In this document: positions 37,965 to 47,788 of the stretch, piece by piece
How the letters are laid out: each line of letters starts with the position of its first letter
Position numbering within the stretch: the stretch's first letter is position 1
Assembly (NCBI RefSeq): GCF_003004785.1
Contig: NZ_PVZS01000003.1
Location: forward strand, 124,001 to 188,000
DNA length: 64,000 nt
Origin: Alsobacter soli
GTDB lineage: Bacteria; Pseudomonadota; Alphaproteobacteria; Rhizobiales; Beijerinckiaceae
Direction of reading: 5' to 3'
The notes under the pieces: model-generated
What the model was told of the DNA's origin: nothing
The model's input: the letters and a program-made list of their open reading frames with translations, nothing else
Database searches by the model: none
Made by a program: the position numbers and the translations under genes

Positions 37965-39332
37965 TCAGCCTATCCCGAGGGACTTCAGCTTGCGATGAAG
38001 GGCGGAGCGCTCCATGCCGATGAATTCGGCGGTCCGCGAGATATTGCCGCCGAAGCGGTTGATCTGGGCCACGAGATACTCGCGCTCAAAGATTTCTCGC
38101 GCCTCGCGCAGCGCCAGCGACATGAGCTTCTCTCCGCCGGCGCCGTTCGGCGTGGACGGGACGAGCGCGCCGACCTCTGAGGGCAGCAGGTCGGCCGTGA
38201 CCTCGACCGAAGGATCGCCCTCCGCCAGGATCAATAGACGCTCGATGTTGTTGCGCAACTGCCGGATGTTGCCGGGCCAGTCGTGAGACTGAAGCACGGC
38301 CAGGGCGTCTGAGGCGATGTTGCGCTTGGGCAGGCCGGTCGACGCGGAGATCTGATCCATGAAGTAGCCGATCAGCTCTGGGATGTCCTCCCGACGCTCG
38401 GCCAGGCTCGGCACCCGGATCGGCACCACGCTCAAGCGGTGCAGCAGATCCTCGCGGAAGCGGCCGCCCGCGATCTCGGAGCTCAGGTCGCGAGCGGTGG
38501 ACGAGATCACGCGCACGTCCACGTGCACGCGCATGGCCCCGCCCACGCGCTGAAAGTTCTGGTCCACCAGCACGCGCAGGATCTTGCCCTGCGTCTCGCG
38601 CGGCATGTCGGCCACTTCGTCCAGATAGAGGGTGCCGCCATGCGCTTCCTCCAGCGCGCCGACCTTTCGACCGCGGCCGTCGGCGCCCTCCACGCCGAAG
38701 AGCTCGCTTTCCATGTTCTCAGGCGTGATCGTGGCGGCGTTGATGGCCACAAAGGGTCCGCTCGCGCGCGCCGACAGCTGGTGGATGGTTCGCGCCGTCA
38801 ACTCCTTGCCGGAGCCTGGCGCGCCCGAAATCATCACGCGGGCGTTGGTGCTCGCCACGCGCTCGATCGTCTGCCGCAGCTGGTTGGCGGCCTGGGAATG
38901 ACCCACGATGCGGGAGGCCTGCTGCGACTTGACCCGCAGCTCCTTCACCTCGCGCTTGAGTCGCGAGGCCTCAAGCGCCCGCTCGGCGACAAGCACCAGC
39001 CGGTCGGCCTTGAAGGGCTTCTCGATGAAGTCGTAGGCGCCACGCTTGATGGCCGAGACGGCGGTCTCGATGTTGCCGTGCCCCGAGATCATCACCACCG
39101 GGAGATCGGGGTGCTGCTCCTTGATGATGTCGAGCAGTTGCAGACCGTCCAGCCGGCTGCCCTGGATCCAGATGTCCAGGAACACCAAATGAGGCCGCCG
39201 CGCTTCGATCGCGGCCAGAGCCTCGTCCGAATTGGCGGCCGTCCGTGTCCGGTGGCCCTCGTCGTCCAGGATGCCGGCGACGAGTTCGCGGATGTCGGTC
39301 TCGTCGTCGACGATCAGGATATCGGCGCTCAT
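37965..39332 (-). CDS. ntrX: Nitrogen/redox response regulator NtrX
   Basis: This 455-aa protein is the partner of NtrY. The N-terminal receiver has D53 in HLVFLDIWIQGSRLDGL. A sigma-54-type AAA+ domain follows, with Walker A GAPGSGKELTARTIH and Walker B GGTLYLDEVADMP. The sigma-54 contact loop GAFTGA of NtrC is missing: ELFGVEGADGRGRKVG stands there, as is usual for NtrX. The C-terminal Fis-type helix-turn-helix is NISRTAEFIGMERSALHRKL. The ATG at 39332 follows ntrY by 37 bases. It probably regulates without classical sigma-54 activation. Confidence 0.95.
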   Translation of the reverse strand: MSADILIVDDETDIRELVAGILDDEGHRTRTAANSDEALAAIEARRPHLVFLDIWIQGSRLDGLQLLDIIKEQHPDLPVVMISGHGNIETAVSAIKRGAYDFIEKPFKADRLVLVAERALEASRLKREVKELRVKSQQASRIVGHSQAANQLRQTIERVASTNARVMISGAPGSGKELTARTIHQLSARASGPFVAINAATITPENMESELFGVEGADGRGRKVGALEEAHGGTLYLDEVADMPRETQGKILRVLVDQNFQRVGGAMRVHVDVRVISSTARDLSSEIAGGRFREDLLHRLSVVPIRVPSLAERREDIPELIGYFMDQISASTGLPKRNIASDALAVLQSHDWPGNIRQLRNNIERLLILAEGDPSVEVTADLLPSEVGALVPSTPNGAGGEKLMSLALREAREIFEREYLVAQINRFGGNISRTAEFIGMERSALHRKLKSLGIG

Positions 39333-39369
39333 CGCGCGGTCTCCCTTTGTGTGTGTCGCCTCATGGGTC

Positions 39370-41634
39370 TCACCGCGCCTTCTGCCTGGCTGCGGCCAGA
39401 TCCCTGCGGGATTCGGCCAGTTGCGATGTGTCTTTCGACACACCCTGGCGGGGGAACCACATCCGGACCAGACCGCCTTGGGCCACATCCGGGTTGTCGA
39501 GCAGCTCGATGCCGCCCCCATGGTCTTCGAGGATCTTCGAGACGATCGCCAGGCCGAGCCCGGTGCCGCCCTCGCGGGTCGTCATGTAGGGCTCCAGCAA
39601 GCGCTGCCGATGCTCCTTCGGGAAGCCCTTGCCGTTTTCCGCCACCGTGATGGCGACATTCTCGCCTTCGGCCCGCACCGCGACCTTGATGAGGCCGGGT
39701 CCACGCGTCTCCTCCGGCACCGCGGCGATGGCTTCCGTCGCGTTCTTGACGATGTTGGTGACGGCCTGGGACAGGAGCCGGCGGTCGAAGCGGGCCACGA
39801 GCGGCTCGGGAGGGATGTCCTCCTCGAAGGTGATGTCGGGATGGCCGACCCGCATCAGGAAGAGCACCTGGCGCACGATCGCGGCGAGGTCCTCGTCCTC
39901 CGCCATGGGCTTGGGCATGCGGGCGAATGACGAGAACTCGTCCACCATCCGCTTGATGTCGTCCACCTGGCGCACGATCGTCTCGGTGCACTGGTCGAAG
40001 ATCTCGCGGTCGCTGGTGATGACCTTGCCGTATTTGCGCTTGATGCGCTCGGCCGAGAGCTGAATCGGCGTCAGCGGGTTCTTGATCTCATGCGCGATGC
40101 GCCGGGCGACGTCCGCCCAGGCGGCGGTGCGCTGGGCCGAGACGAGATCGGTGATGTCGTCCAGCGTGATGATCCAGCCCTTGTCCCCGTCGGGGGACTG
40201 CTCGCTGCTCACCCGGACGGTCAGCGTCCTGTCCTGGCCATTGGCGGACACCACCACCTGACTCTGGACCAGCCGCACCCGCTCGTTCAGCGCTTCGTTC
40301 ACCACATCGGCCAACGCCGGGATGACCTCCTGGACGGGCTTGCCGATCCACTTGTCGCGTGTTCCGTGGAGCAGCCGCTCGGCCGAGGGGTTCAGGACCG
40401 TGATGCGGCCGACCTTGTCGATGCTGATCACGCCGGCCGAGACGCCGGACAGCACGGCTTCGGTGAATCGTCGCCGGCGATCGATGAGATCGCGGGCCTG
40501 CGTCAGGCGATCGTGCTGTTGACGCAGCTCCGACGTCATCTTGTTGAAAGTTTCGGCCAGATGGGCCAGATCGCCCTCACTTCGTCGGGCCGGCACCTGG
40601 ACATAGAAATTCCCCAAGGCCACCTGATCCGTCGCGTGGATCAGGCGACGGATAGGCGACACGAATCGATTGGCGAAGGCCAGTCCCATCCAGACGGCCG
40701 AGAGCAGCAGGATCAGCGAGATGAGCAGATACATACTGGCGAACGCCACCTGGACGTCCAGCTTGCGTTGGCTGAGCGCCTCATAATAGGCGGCGGCCTG
40801 CTCGGCCTGCTGCGGGAACTCCAGCGCTTTGGGGTCGACAGCGCGGGCCACGAACAGGAACGTCTGGTCCATGGACGGGATCTTGAGAACCGCCCGGAAC
40901 ACGTTGCCCTGGTTGGGAATGAGGCACCACGCCTCCGCGTCCTGGGCCGCCGCCATGTCGTCCTTGTTGGGCAGCGGCAGCCCTTCGATGGGCTTGATCT
41001 CGATGCGTTCGATGACGGACAGGTCGTTCTTCAGCAGCATCGCCACCGGGAAGCCGAGGAACACGGCCCTGGACTGCATGAAGTCGTGGTAGGCCGCGCG
41101 GTCATGGTCCATCAACGGCTTGGCCCGGGCCAGATCGGCCGCCATCAGGTTGATTTCACGGCCGATGGTCCGGCACTGCAACTCTCGATACGCGTTCGCC
41201 ACGTCCACCGACGTCGAGAGCAATTGCCGGATGTACCGGCTGAACTGGATGTCCAGCCCCCTCTCCAGCGTGATCCAGCCGACGACCGCGACGAGGATCG
41301 CCGGAAGCGCCGCCACAAGCGCGAACAGCGCGACGACCCGAGCGTGCAACCCCGAAGCAGCCTGCCCGGCCCTCCGGGCCGAGACGAGCCGGAAGGCCTC
41401 GCGCACGACGAAGCCGAGGAGCACGAGAATCAGCAGCGCGTTGACCGCGAAAAGCTGCAGGACCACATCGTGGGTGGGCGGCAGTGGCACGAGGCCGGCC
41501 AGGACGGCGAACGTCGCCAGCGCCGACAAAAGGGCCAGGACGACGACGCCAGTTCCGATCGCCCGCGACCAGCGCGAACCCTCGCGATGGGCGATTTCCT
41601 GGACCTCAGGCAATGTGGCGGTTGTTCCGGCCAT
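39370..41634 (-). CDS. ntrY: Sensor histidine kinase NtrY
   Basis: This 754-aa membrane kinase phosphorylates NtrX. Three N-terminal helices (about residues 26-50, 57-78, 98-121) and one near 298-321 frame a periplasmic sensor region. HAMP (~322-375), PAS (~388-500) and HisKA with H515 in RRIAHEIKNPLTPIQL follow, then HATPase with NIVKNATEAI and GGTGLGLAIV. The ATG at 41634 is chosen; residues from an upstream extension look random. ntrB and ntrC are not in this window; only the Y-X half is present. Confidence 0.95.
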   Translation of the reverse strand: MAGTTATLPEVQEIAHREGSRWSRAIGTGVVVLALLSALATFAVLAGLVPLPPTHDVVLQLFAVNALLILVLLGFVVREAFRLVSARRAGQAASGLHARVVALFALVAALPAILVAVVGWITLERGLDIQFSRYIRQLLSTSVDVANAYRELQCRTIGREINLMAADLARAKPLMDHDRAAYHDFMQSRAVFLGFPVAMLLKNDLSVIERIEIKPIEGLPLPNKDDMAAAQDAEAWCLIPNQGNVFRAVLKIPSMDQTFLFVARAVDPKALEFPQQAEQAAAYYEALSQRKLDVQVAFASMYLLISLILLLSAVWMGLAFANRFVSPIRRLIHATDQVALGNFYVQVPARRSEGDLAHLAETFNKMTSELRQQHDRLTQARDLIDRRRRFTEAVLSGVSAGVISIDKVGRITVLNPSAERLLHGTRDKWIGKPVQEVIPALADVVNEALNERVRLVQSQVVVSANGQDRTLTVRVSSEQSPDGDKGWIITLDDITDLVSAQRTAAWADVARRIAHEIKNPLTPIQLSAERIKRKYGKVITSDREIFDQCTETIVRQVDDIKRMVDEFSSFARMPKPMAEDEDLAAIVRQVLFLMRVGHPDITFEEDIPPEPLVARFDRRLLSQAVTNIVKNATEAIAAVPEETRGPGLIKVAVRAEGENVAITVAENGKGFPKEHRQRLLEPYMTTREGGTGLGLAIVSKILEDHGGGIELLDNPDVAQGGLVRMWFPRQGVSKDTSQLAESRRDLAAARQKAR

Positions 41635-41817
41635 GGACCTCGAATTTGTCTCCAGCGGTCGCGCCCGGCGACTCGCGGTTGCGGCCGTGATGCACCCGGG
41701 CAACACTGTTGCGCAATGAAGACGAAATCGAGGCGCCCGCATAGCCCTTTGGGGCGTGTCGGACCTCTCTCTCCAGTCAAGATCTTCCGATTGTGGAAAA
41801 CGGGGAAAGCCGAGTGA

Positions 41818-43620
41818 CTAGTTGTGGCCGTCCTCCGCCCGCTCCACCGCAGGCCCTTTCTCCCGGCTGAGGTTCAGGGCCGTATTGATCAGGCCGACGT
41901 GGCTGAACGCCTGCGGGAAGTTGCCCACCATCTCCTTGCCGACCGGGTCATATTCCTCAGCCAGCAGCCCCACGTCGTTGGCGAGGCCGATCAGCCGCTC
42001 GAACAGGCGTTCCGCGTCATCCCGCCGGCCCTGCATCAGGTAGCAGTCGGCAAGCCAGAAGCTGCAGGCCAGGAACACGCCTTCTCCCGCGGGAAGTCCA
42101 TCCGTGGTCTCTCCGAGGTCGTATCGCAATACCAACCCGTCGCGCACGAGGCGGCTCTCGATGGCTCGGACCGTGCCGATCACCCGTGGGTCGTCGGCCG
42201 GGAGAAAGCCGACATGTGGGATCTGCAGCAAGCTCGCGTCGAGGGCTTTCGAGCCATATGACTGAACGAAGGAGTTCGCCTCGGGATCGTAGCCCTTGGC
42301 GCACACTTCGGCGTGGATCTCGTCGGCAACGGCCCGCCAGCGGCGCGCGTTCGCCTTGGCCCCCTCTCGTTCGGCGTAACTGGCCGCCCGATCGAAGGCG
42401 ACCCAGGCCATCACTTTCGAGTGGGTGAAGTGGCGCCGGCCTCCCCTGACCTCCCAGATGCCCTCGTCCGGCTCCCGCCAGGCCGTCTCCAGGAACTTCA
42501 TGATGACCGGCCTGAGTTCCAGGGTGCGCGGGTGGGGCGGAAGCCCCCCCTTTTGGGCGACCGAAAGCGCGTCGGCGAGTTCCCCGAAAACATCCAGTTG
42601 GAACTGGTCGACCGCCGCGTTGCCGATGCGCACGGGCGACGAACCCCGATGCCCCGGCAGCCAGGTCGCCTCCCACTCGGGCAAGCGTCGCTCGCCCGCG
42701 ATCCCGTACATGATCTGCATCTGCGAGGGGGAACCCGCGATCGAGCGCATGAGCCAGTCGCGCCAGGCGGCCGCCTCGTCGAAGTAGCCTGCATCCATGA
42801 AGGCCTGCAGCGTGAAGCAGGCGTCCCTCACCCAGCAATAGCGGTAATCCCAGTTCCGCACGCCGCCGATCTTCTCGGGAAGCGAGGCCGTCGGGGCCGC
42901 CACGATGCCGCCAGTGGGTTCGTAGGTCAGAGCCTTGAGCACGATGAGGGAGCGCCGCACCGGCTCGGTCCAGCGGCCCACGTCGGGGCATCGGGACGAA
43001 AACCTGCGCCAGAACGCCTCCGTCTTCTTCAGCGCGGCCTGGGCGTCGACCCGGGGCGAGAATGGCGCCGTGGACGCTTGCTGAGTAAGTGACAGGCAGA
43101 TCGTCTGCCCTTCCTCGACGGTGAAGTCGCCCACCGTCCTGAGATCCTGCCCATGCAGCGGGATGTCGGAATGGATCAGAATGCGGTGCGGGCCGGCGAT
43201 GGCCTGGATCGCGCCATCTTCCAACCTGTTCACCCAAGGAACAGTCAGGCCGTAGTCGAAGCGCACCACGATCTCGGTGCGGAACCCAACTGTTCCGCGC
43301 TCGCCGATCACCATGCGGATCACGTCCGCCCGGCCGTTCCGGGGCGGCATGAAATCGACCACCGTGGCCACGCCCTGGGCAGTCTCCACGCGGGTCTCAA
43401 GAATCAGAGTCCCTTCCCGATACCCCCGGGTACGCTTCGCCTTCGGATCCGTGCAGGAGATCCGCCAGCGGCCATTGCGCGAGGAGCCGAGGATGGCCGC
43501 GAAGCAAGCATCCGAGTCGAATCGGGGCAGGCAAAGCCAGTCGATGGAGCCGGCGCGGGACACGAGCGCGGCGGTCTCACAATCGCCAATCAGGGCGTAG
43601 TCTTCGATCCGGGATGACAG
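41818..43620 (-). CDS. Glycoside hydrolase family 15 (glucoamylase/trehalase-like), probable CTG start
   Basis: This 600-aa alpha,alpha-barrel glycosidase acts on alpha-glucosides. Motifs are SIDWLCLPRFDSDACFAAIL, NWDYRYCWVRDACFTLQAF, GHRGSSPVRIGNAAVDQFQ and EGVFLACSFWLADCYLMQG, the last with a catalytic Glu. The first ATG/GTG/TTG in frame is a GTG at 43563, which falls within conserved sequence. Upstream the frame continues RIEDYALIGDCETAALV back to a CTG at 43620 with AAGGAG seven bases before it; a stop lies further up with no other usual start between. Homologues normally begin MSSRIEDYALIGD, so CTG is the likely start. A perfect EcfG promoter stands upstream. Confidence 0.88.
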   Translation of the reverse strand: MSSRIEDYALIGDCETAALVSRAGSIDWLCLPRFDSDACFAAILGSSRNGRWRISCTDPKAKRTRGYREGTLILETRVETAQGVATVVDFMPPRNGRADVIRMVIGERGTVGFRTEIVVRFDYGLTVPWVNRLEDGAIQAIAGPHRILIHSDIPLHGQDLRTVGDFTVEEGQTICLSLTQQASTAPFSPRVDAQAALKKTEAFWRRFSSRCPDVGRWTEPVRRSLIVLKALTYEPTGGIVAAPTASLPEKIGGVRNWDYRYCWVRDACFTLQAFMDAGYFDEAAAWRDWLMRSIAGSPSQMQIMYGIAGERRLPEWEATWLPGHRGSSPVRIGNAAVDQFQLDVFGELADALSVAQKGGLPPHPRTLELRPVIMKFLETAWREPDEGIWEVRGGRRHFTHSKVMAWVAFDRAASYAEREGAKANARRWRAVADEIHAEVCAKGYDPEANSFVQSYGSKALDASLLQIPHVGFLPADDPRVIGTVRAIESRLVRDGLVLRYDLGETTDGLPAGEGVFLACSFWLADCYLMQGRRDDAERLFERLIGLANDVGLLAEEYDPVGKEMVGNFPQAFSHVGLINTALNLSREKGPAVERAEDGHN

Positions 43621-43664
43621 GACGCGTCTCCTTGCCCCATTCCACGATCAGATACGAGCCTCAG

Positions 43665-43689
43665 AACGGCGCATCGTTGGGACAGTTCC
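43665..43689 (-). promoter_or_regulatory. EcfG-type general stress promoter for GH15 gene
   Basis: On the minus strand GGAAC (43689-43685), exactly 16 bases, then CGTT (43668-43665), a perfect match. The predicted transcript start near 43657 leaves about 37 bases to the CTG at 43620, including AAGGAG. It independently supports placing the gene start at 43620. Confidence 0.75.
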
Positions 43690-43992
43690 GCTCAATCCCG
43701 GATGGCCCGGCATGACGTGAGCCGGCGCGAGGGCACGTTGAGATCGAAGCTGGCGCCTGTTCCGAATGGGGGCCGGCCTTCAAGGCCATTTTCGCCGCAT
43801 CGAGCAAGACAAAGTATTTCCAGAGGCTTGAACGCCCCGTACCGCCGCGGGACCTCCTCTCGGGAACCGGCGCGTTAACCGCCGCTCAACCTTACCCCTC
43901 GATAACTGAATCAAGTGGATCTTTTCCCCTCGGCGGTGATGTCCGGGTAACGGATCCTTGGATTGCGCGGTTGCGGTTGGGGTTGCGTGCGC
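43690..43992. other. Intergenic region between divergent GH15 and SleB genes
   Basis: About 300 bases without a credible gene. Apart from the EcfG promoter at its left edge, I see only GC-rich spacer and an AT-richer patch near 43900-43930. The latter could carry the promoter of the SleB gene, but no clear hexamer pair was found. Confidence 0.4.
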
Positions 43993-45240
43993 ATGGTGTC
44001 GAGTGTGCGTTGGGCGTGTGGCACGGTCGCTCCCTGGGCGCTTGCAGCCGGCGTTCTTGTGTCCATGGCGGCCGACGCTGGCGTCGATATGTCTGGTGGA
44101 TTTCAGGTCGCCGGCATGTCGCAGCCGCCTATAGGGCAGCCCGGTTCGCTGATTCCCCCGATATCCGCCGGCATTGCGTCCCTGACGTTCGGCCCGACGG
44201 TGTCGCCAGGTCGCTACGGCCTGATACACACCGCGCGACTGCCCGCCGCCGACCCCCCGGCTGAGGCCTATGCGGCCGATCCTCGCCCGCGCGCCGACAT
44301 GAAGACAGAGACCAAAGGCTTTCCGACGGTCGACAGGAGCCGCAAGAGCGATCCCCTGATCGTGCTGCGGCCCAGCGTCTCAGGCCACGCTCCGCTGCGT
44401 CGCGGCGACCGGATCGCTACGGGCCTCAATGTGGACCTGCTGCCCCCGACCATTCTGCTGCCGCCGAGCTTTGACCCGCCGGACTCGGTCACGGCGTTCG
44501 AGCCGTCCACGGACGCAGTCTCCACGACCCCCGGCGCCGCAGCAGCCGACTCCTCCGGGTCCGGGACATCCCAGCTGACGGCCGCGTCCCGGGCCTCGGG
44601 CGCCACCACGACCGGCGTGGGCTCGACGCCGACGGTGCCTCGCGCCGTCGCGCTCTCATCCACGACCCCGGCCCCGGCGGACGCCACGCCAGTCGAGATC
44701 GCCGCCGCACCGGTGTCTCCCGAAGGCCTGAACGCCCTCAAGGCGCGCGGAGCCCTGCCGGGCGGCATGTCGATCGTGCAGAAGCCGGAAGACAGCCGGC
44801 CCAGCTACGCCAGCCTGATCGACCCCGACAACCTCAACAAGGAAGAGCGCTGCCTCGCTGAGGCGGTCTACTTCGAGGCGCGGAGCGAGCCGGAGGCCGG
44901 TCAGGCCGCCGTCGCCCAGGTGGTGCTCAACCGCGTGAAGAGCGGCCTCTATCCGAGCACGGTGTGTGGCGTCGTCTACCAGAACAGGAACCGCAGGTTC
45001 GCCTGCCAATTCTCGTTCGCCTGCGAGGGCAAGGCCCTGCGCATCACAGAGGCGGAGTCCTGGAAGTCCGCGGTCCGCATCGCGCGGGAGGTGACGTTCG
45101 GCCAGACCTACAACGCCGAGGTCGGGGGCGCGACGCATTATCACGCCAACTACGTGAAGCCGTTCTGGGCCAAGCGCCTGAAGAAGATGGACGTGATCGG
45201 CCGGCACATCTTCTACAAGCTGAAGCCAGGACAGACCTGA
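43993..45240 (+). CDS. SleB-type cell wall hydrolase with long disordered linker
   Basis: A 415-aa exported protein. A hydrophobic N-terminal segment (WACGTVAPWALAAGVLVSMA) acts as signal or anchor. A long Pro/Ala/Ser/Thr-rich stretch (about residues 150-250) follows. The C-terminal ~135 residues are the hydrolase-2 (SleB) domain: ERCLAEAVYFEARSEPEAGQ holds the catalytic Glu, followed by AVAQVVLNRVKSGLYP, ACQFSFACEGK and ATHYHANYVKPFWAK. SleB domains cleave peptidoglycan glycan strands. The ATG at 43993 is preferred; a TTG at 43963 is possible. Confidence 0.85.
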   Translation: MVSSVRWACGTVAPWALAAGVLVSMAADAGVDMSGGFQVAGMSQPPIGQPGSLIPPISAGIASLTFGPTVSPGRYGLIHTARLPAADPPAEAYAADPRPRADMKTETKGFPTVDRSRKSDPLIVLRPSVSGHAPLRRGDRIATGLNVDLLPPTILLPPSFDPPDSVTAFEPSTDAVSTTPGAAAADSSGSGTSQLTAASRASGATTTGVGSTPTVPRAVALSSTTPAPADATPVEIAAAPVSPEGLNALKARGALPGGMSIVQKPEDSRPSYASLIDPDNLNKEERCLAEAVYFEARSEPEAGQAAVAQVVLNRVKSGLYPSTVCGVVYQNRNRRFACQFSFACEGKALRITEAESWKSAVRIAREVTFGQTYNAEVGGATHYHANYVKPFWAKRLKKMDVIGRHIFYKLKPGQT

Positions 45241-45262
45241 TCGTCAACCGCGAGCCGGAGCA

Positions 45263-45282
45263 GGCCGATCTCCTGATCGGCC
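45263..45282. terminator. Short hairpin between convergent SleB and nadC genes
   Basis: A perfect eight-base stem GGCCGATC/GATCGGCC with tetraloop TCCT in the 57-base gap between the two stop codons. There is no T-run. It may serve as a weak bidirectional terminator. Confidence 0.4.
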
Positions 45283-45297
45283 CACCAAACCGCGCAC

Positions 45298-46152
45298 TCA
45301 TGCGATCGCGATGTCGAGCCCCAGGTCGAGCACCGTGGACGAGTGGGTCAAGGCGCCCACCGAGATCATGTCCACTCCGGACTCGGCGATCGCCCGGACG
45401 CTTTCGAGATTGACGCCGCCGGAAGCCTCGGTGCGCAGTTTCCCGGCGGCGCGCCGGACGCCCTCGGCCATCAGCTCGGGGCTCATGTTGTCGAGGAGCA
45501 CGACGTCGGCGCCCTCCGCCAGCACCTCGTCGAGTTGGTCGAGCCGGTCGACCTCGATCTCGATCTTCACCAGGTGGCCGACGGACGCCTTGGCCGCGCG
45601 GAGCGCGGGGCCGATGCCGCCGGCGACCGCGATGTGGTTGTCCTTGATCAGGACCGCGTCATCAAGACCATAGCGGTGGTTGGCGCCGCCGCCGCATTTC
45701 ACGGCGTATTTCTCGAAGGCGCGCAGTCCCGGAGTCGTCTTCCGGGTGCAGACGATCTTGGCGCGCGTGTGCTTCACACGCTCCACATAGGCGGCGGTAG
45801 CCGTAGCGATCCCGGATAAACGGCCCATGAAGTTGAGGGCGGCGCGCTCGGCAGACAGAATGGACCGGGCCGGCCCCGAGATCCGGGCCACGACGCCGCC
45901 GGGCGAAACGTGGTCGCCATCCGCCACGGCCGGCTCGAAGCGAACCGACGGGTCGTAGATCCGGAAGGCGGCGGCCGCGAGCGGCAGGCCGGCGATGACG
46001 CCGTCCTTGCGCGATGCGATCACGGCTTCGGCGGTGGCGTCCGCCGGTATCGTCGCCAAGGTGGTAATGTCGCCGGCCCGACCGAGATCCTCCTCCAGCG
46101 CCCGCCGCACGGCGTCGTCGATCAGAAGCGGGTTGAGGAACAGGGTCGTCAT
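45298..46152 (-). CDS. nadC: Nicotinate-nucleotide diphosphorylase (carboxylating)
   Basis: This 284-aa enzyme converts quinolinate and PRPP to nicotinate mononucleotide. Motifs are [14 protein letters not shown] near the N-terminus, [20 protein letters not shown] with [20 protein letters not shown] (each given in part), EIEVDRLDQ and the C-terminal [32 protein letters not shown] lies six bases before the ATG. It is the last gene of nadA-nadB-nadC. Confidence 0.96.
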   Translation of the reverse strand: MTTLFLNPLLIDDAVRRALEEDLGRAGDITTLATIPADATAEAVIASRKDGVIAGLPLAAAAFRIYDPSVRFEPAVADGDHVSPGGVVARISGPARSILSAERAALNFMGRLSGIATATAAYVERVKHTRAKIVCTRKTTPGLRAFEKYAVKCGGGANHRYGLDDAVLIKDNHIAVAGGIGPALRAAKASVGHLVKIEIEVDRLDQLDEVLAEGADVVLLDNMSPELMAEGVRRAAGKLRTEASGGVNLESVRAIAESGVDMISVGALTHSSTVLDLGLDIAIA

Positions 46153-46168
46153 GACGGTCTCCGGGCGA

Positions 46169-47710
46169 TCAGGCCTGGCTGGCGAGGAAACGGGCTTCCG
46201 CCAAGTTCAAGCGCGAACGGCGCGCCAGCAGCGGATCTTGCTCGGGTAAATCGGAGCGGAAATGCCCGCCACGGCTTTCCGTGCGCGCCAGGGCTGCGGC
46301 GGCAATGATCAGTGCGGTGGTCAGCATGTTGCGCACGGTCGCCCCTTGGGCCTTGTCGCTCAACTCGAGGATCTCGCGGCAGGCTTGCGCAAGGCCTGCT
46401 CCCTCCCGGATGACGCCGACGCGAGCGCTCATGATGCGACGCAGGCGACTCACGACGTCCCCGTCGACAGGGGCCGGCGGAAGATGCCCATGAGCCGCCT
46501 GAGCGCGGACGCTCCCAACGTCCGGCAGGTGCGCGTCCTTGAGGTCGTCCGCGATGCGTGCGGCGAAGACCACGGCTTCAAGGAGCGAGTTGGACGCCAG
46601 GCGATTGGCCCCGTGGACGCCCGTGGAGGCCACTTCGCCGGCGGCCCAAAGGCCAGCCACGGTGGTCCGTCCGCGCGCGTCGGTCCAGACTCCGCCCATA
46701 TGGTAGTGCTCGGCCGGCGCCACCGGGATGGGCTGCGTGACAGGGTCGATGCCGGCGGCCCGGCACACCGAATAGACCGTCGGGAACTTCTCCGGGAACT
46801 CCGCCCCGACAGCCTCGCGGCAGTCCAGGAAGGCGCCGCGACCTGCCGCGATCTCGGCGAACACACCCCGGGCGACGATATCTCGCGGCGCGAGCTCCGC
46901 ATCAGGGTGCAGCGCGGGCATGAAGCGGCGGCCTTCGCCATCGACCAGGGTGGCCCCCTCCCCGCGCAGCGCCTCCGTCGCGAGCGGGGAAGGATCGCGC
47001 CCAATGTCGATGGCGGTGGGGTGGAACTGGACGAACTCGGCGTCCGCGATCAGGGCGCCAGCTTCCGCAGCGATGGCGACCCCGTGCCCATTCGCCTGCG
47101 GCGGATTCGTGGTCACCGCATAGAGGTGGCCCACGCCTCCCGTCGCCAACACGACTGCGCCGGCCGGCAGCACCCGGGCGACCGAAGCCTCCCCGCCCTG
47201 CCCGCGGGTGACCACGCCGACCACCCGGTCGTTCTCGCGAACGAGGCCCTCGGCGACCTCGCCCTCGAGCACCGTGATCGACGGCGTCTTGCGAACGGCC
47301 GCGACCAGCGCCTCCATGATTGCCTTGCCGGCCATGTCGCCGCGCACCCGGACGATGCGCCGCTCCGAGTGCGCCGCCTCGCGCGACTGGACGAGCCGGC
47401 CCTCGAGATCCTTGTCGAAGGGCACCCCGTAGCCAAGCAGGTCGCGGATGCGGTCCCCGGCCTCCTGGGCCATTCCGAGGACGACGGCCTCGTCCACGAG
47501 ACCCGCCCCGGCCGCCACCGTGTCTGCGGTGTGCTTCTCCGGGCTGTCGCCCTCGGACATAGCCGCGGCCACGCCCCCCTGGGCCCAGGACGACGAGGCG
47601 CCCTCACCGATGGGCGCGGCCGCCAGCACCGTCACGGGACGGGGGGCGAGCTTCAGGGCGCAGAACAGGCCGGCCAGTCCGCCGCCGACGATGATGATGG
47701 GCGAGGCCAT
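46169..47710 (-). CDS. nadB: L-aspartate oxidase
   Basis: This 513-aa flavoprotein oxidises aspartate to iminoaspartate, the substrate of NadA. It has the FAD motif [18 protein letters not shown] at residue ~5, [31 protein letters not shown] and the active-site region [26 protein letters not shown] and [22 protein letters not shown] are typical. The ATG at 47710 has AAAGGG eight bases before it. A 10-base hairpin lies in the spacer to nadA. Confidence 0.96.
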   Translation of the reverse strand: MASPIIIVGGGLAGLFCALKLAPRPVTVLAAAPIGEGASSSWAQGGVAAAMSEGDSPEKHTADTVAAGAGLVDEAVVLGMAQEAGDRIRDLLGYGVPFDKDLEGRLVQSREAAHSERRIVRVRGDMAGKAIMEALVAAVRKTPSITVLEGEVAEGLVRENDRVVGVVTRGQGGEASVARVLPAGAVVLATGGVGHLYAVTTNPPQANGHGVAIAAEAGALIADAEFVQFHPTAIDIGRDPSPLATEALRGEGATLVDGEGRRFMPALHPDAELAPRDIVARGVFAEIAAGRGAFLDCREAVGAEFPEKFPTVYSVCRAAGIDPVTQPIPVAPAEHYHMGGVWTDARGRTTVAGLWAAGEVASTGVHGANRLASNSLLEAVVFAARIADDLKDAHLPDVGSVRAQAAHGHLPPAPVDGDVVSRLRRIMSARVGVIREGAGLAQACREILELSDKAQGATVRNMLTTALIIAAAALARTESRGGHFRSDLPEQDPLLARRSRLNLAEARFLASQA

Positions 47711-47743
47711 GGCGATGGCCCTTTCAATGCGAGCGCAGCCCGG

Positions 47744-47767
47744 GTCCTCCCCCACCCGGGGGAGGAC
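47744..47767 (-). repeat. Perfect hairpin in the nadA-nadB spacer
   Basis: A 10-base perfect stem GTCCTCCCCC/GGGGGAGGAC with a four-base loop lies between the nadA stop (47789) and the nadB start (47710). No T-run follows. It could set mRNA stability or stoichiometry of nadA versus nadBC. Confidence 0.5.
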
Positions 47768-47788
47768 GCTTCGCTGGCCGTGGGGCCG

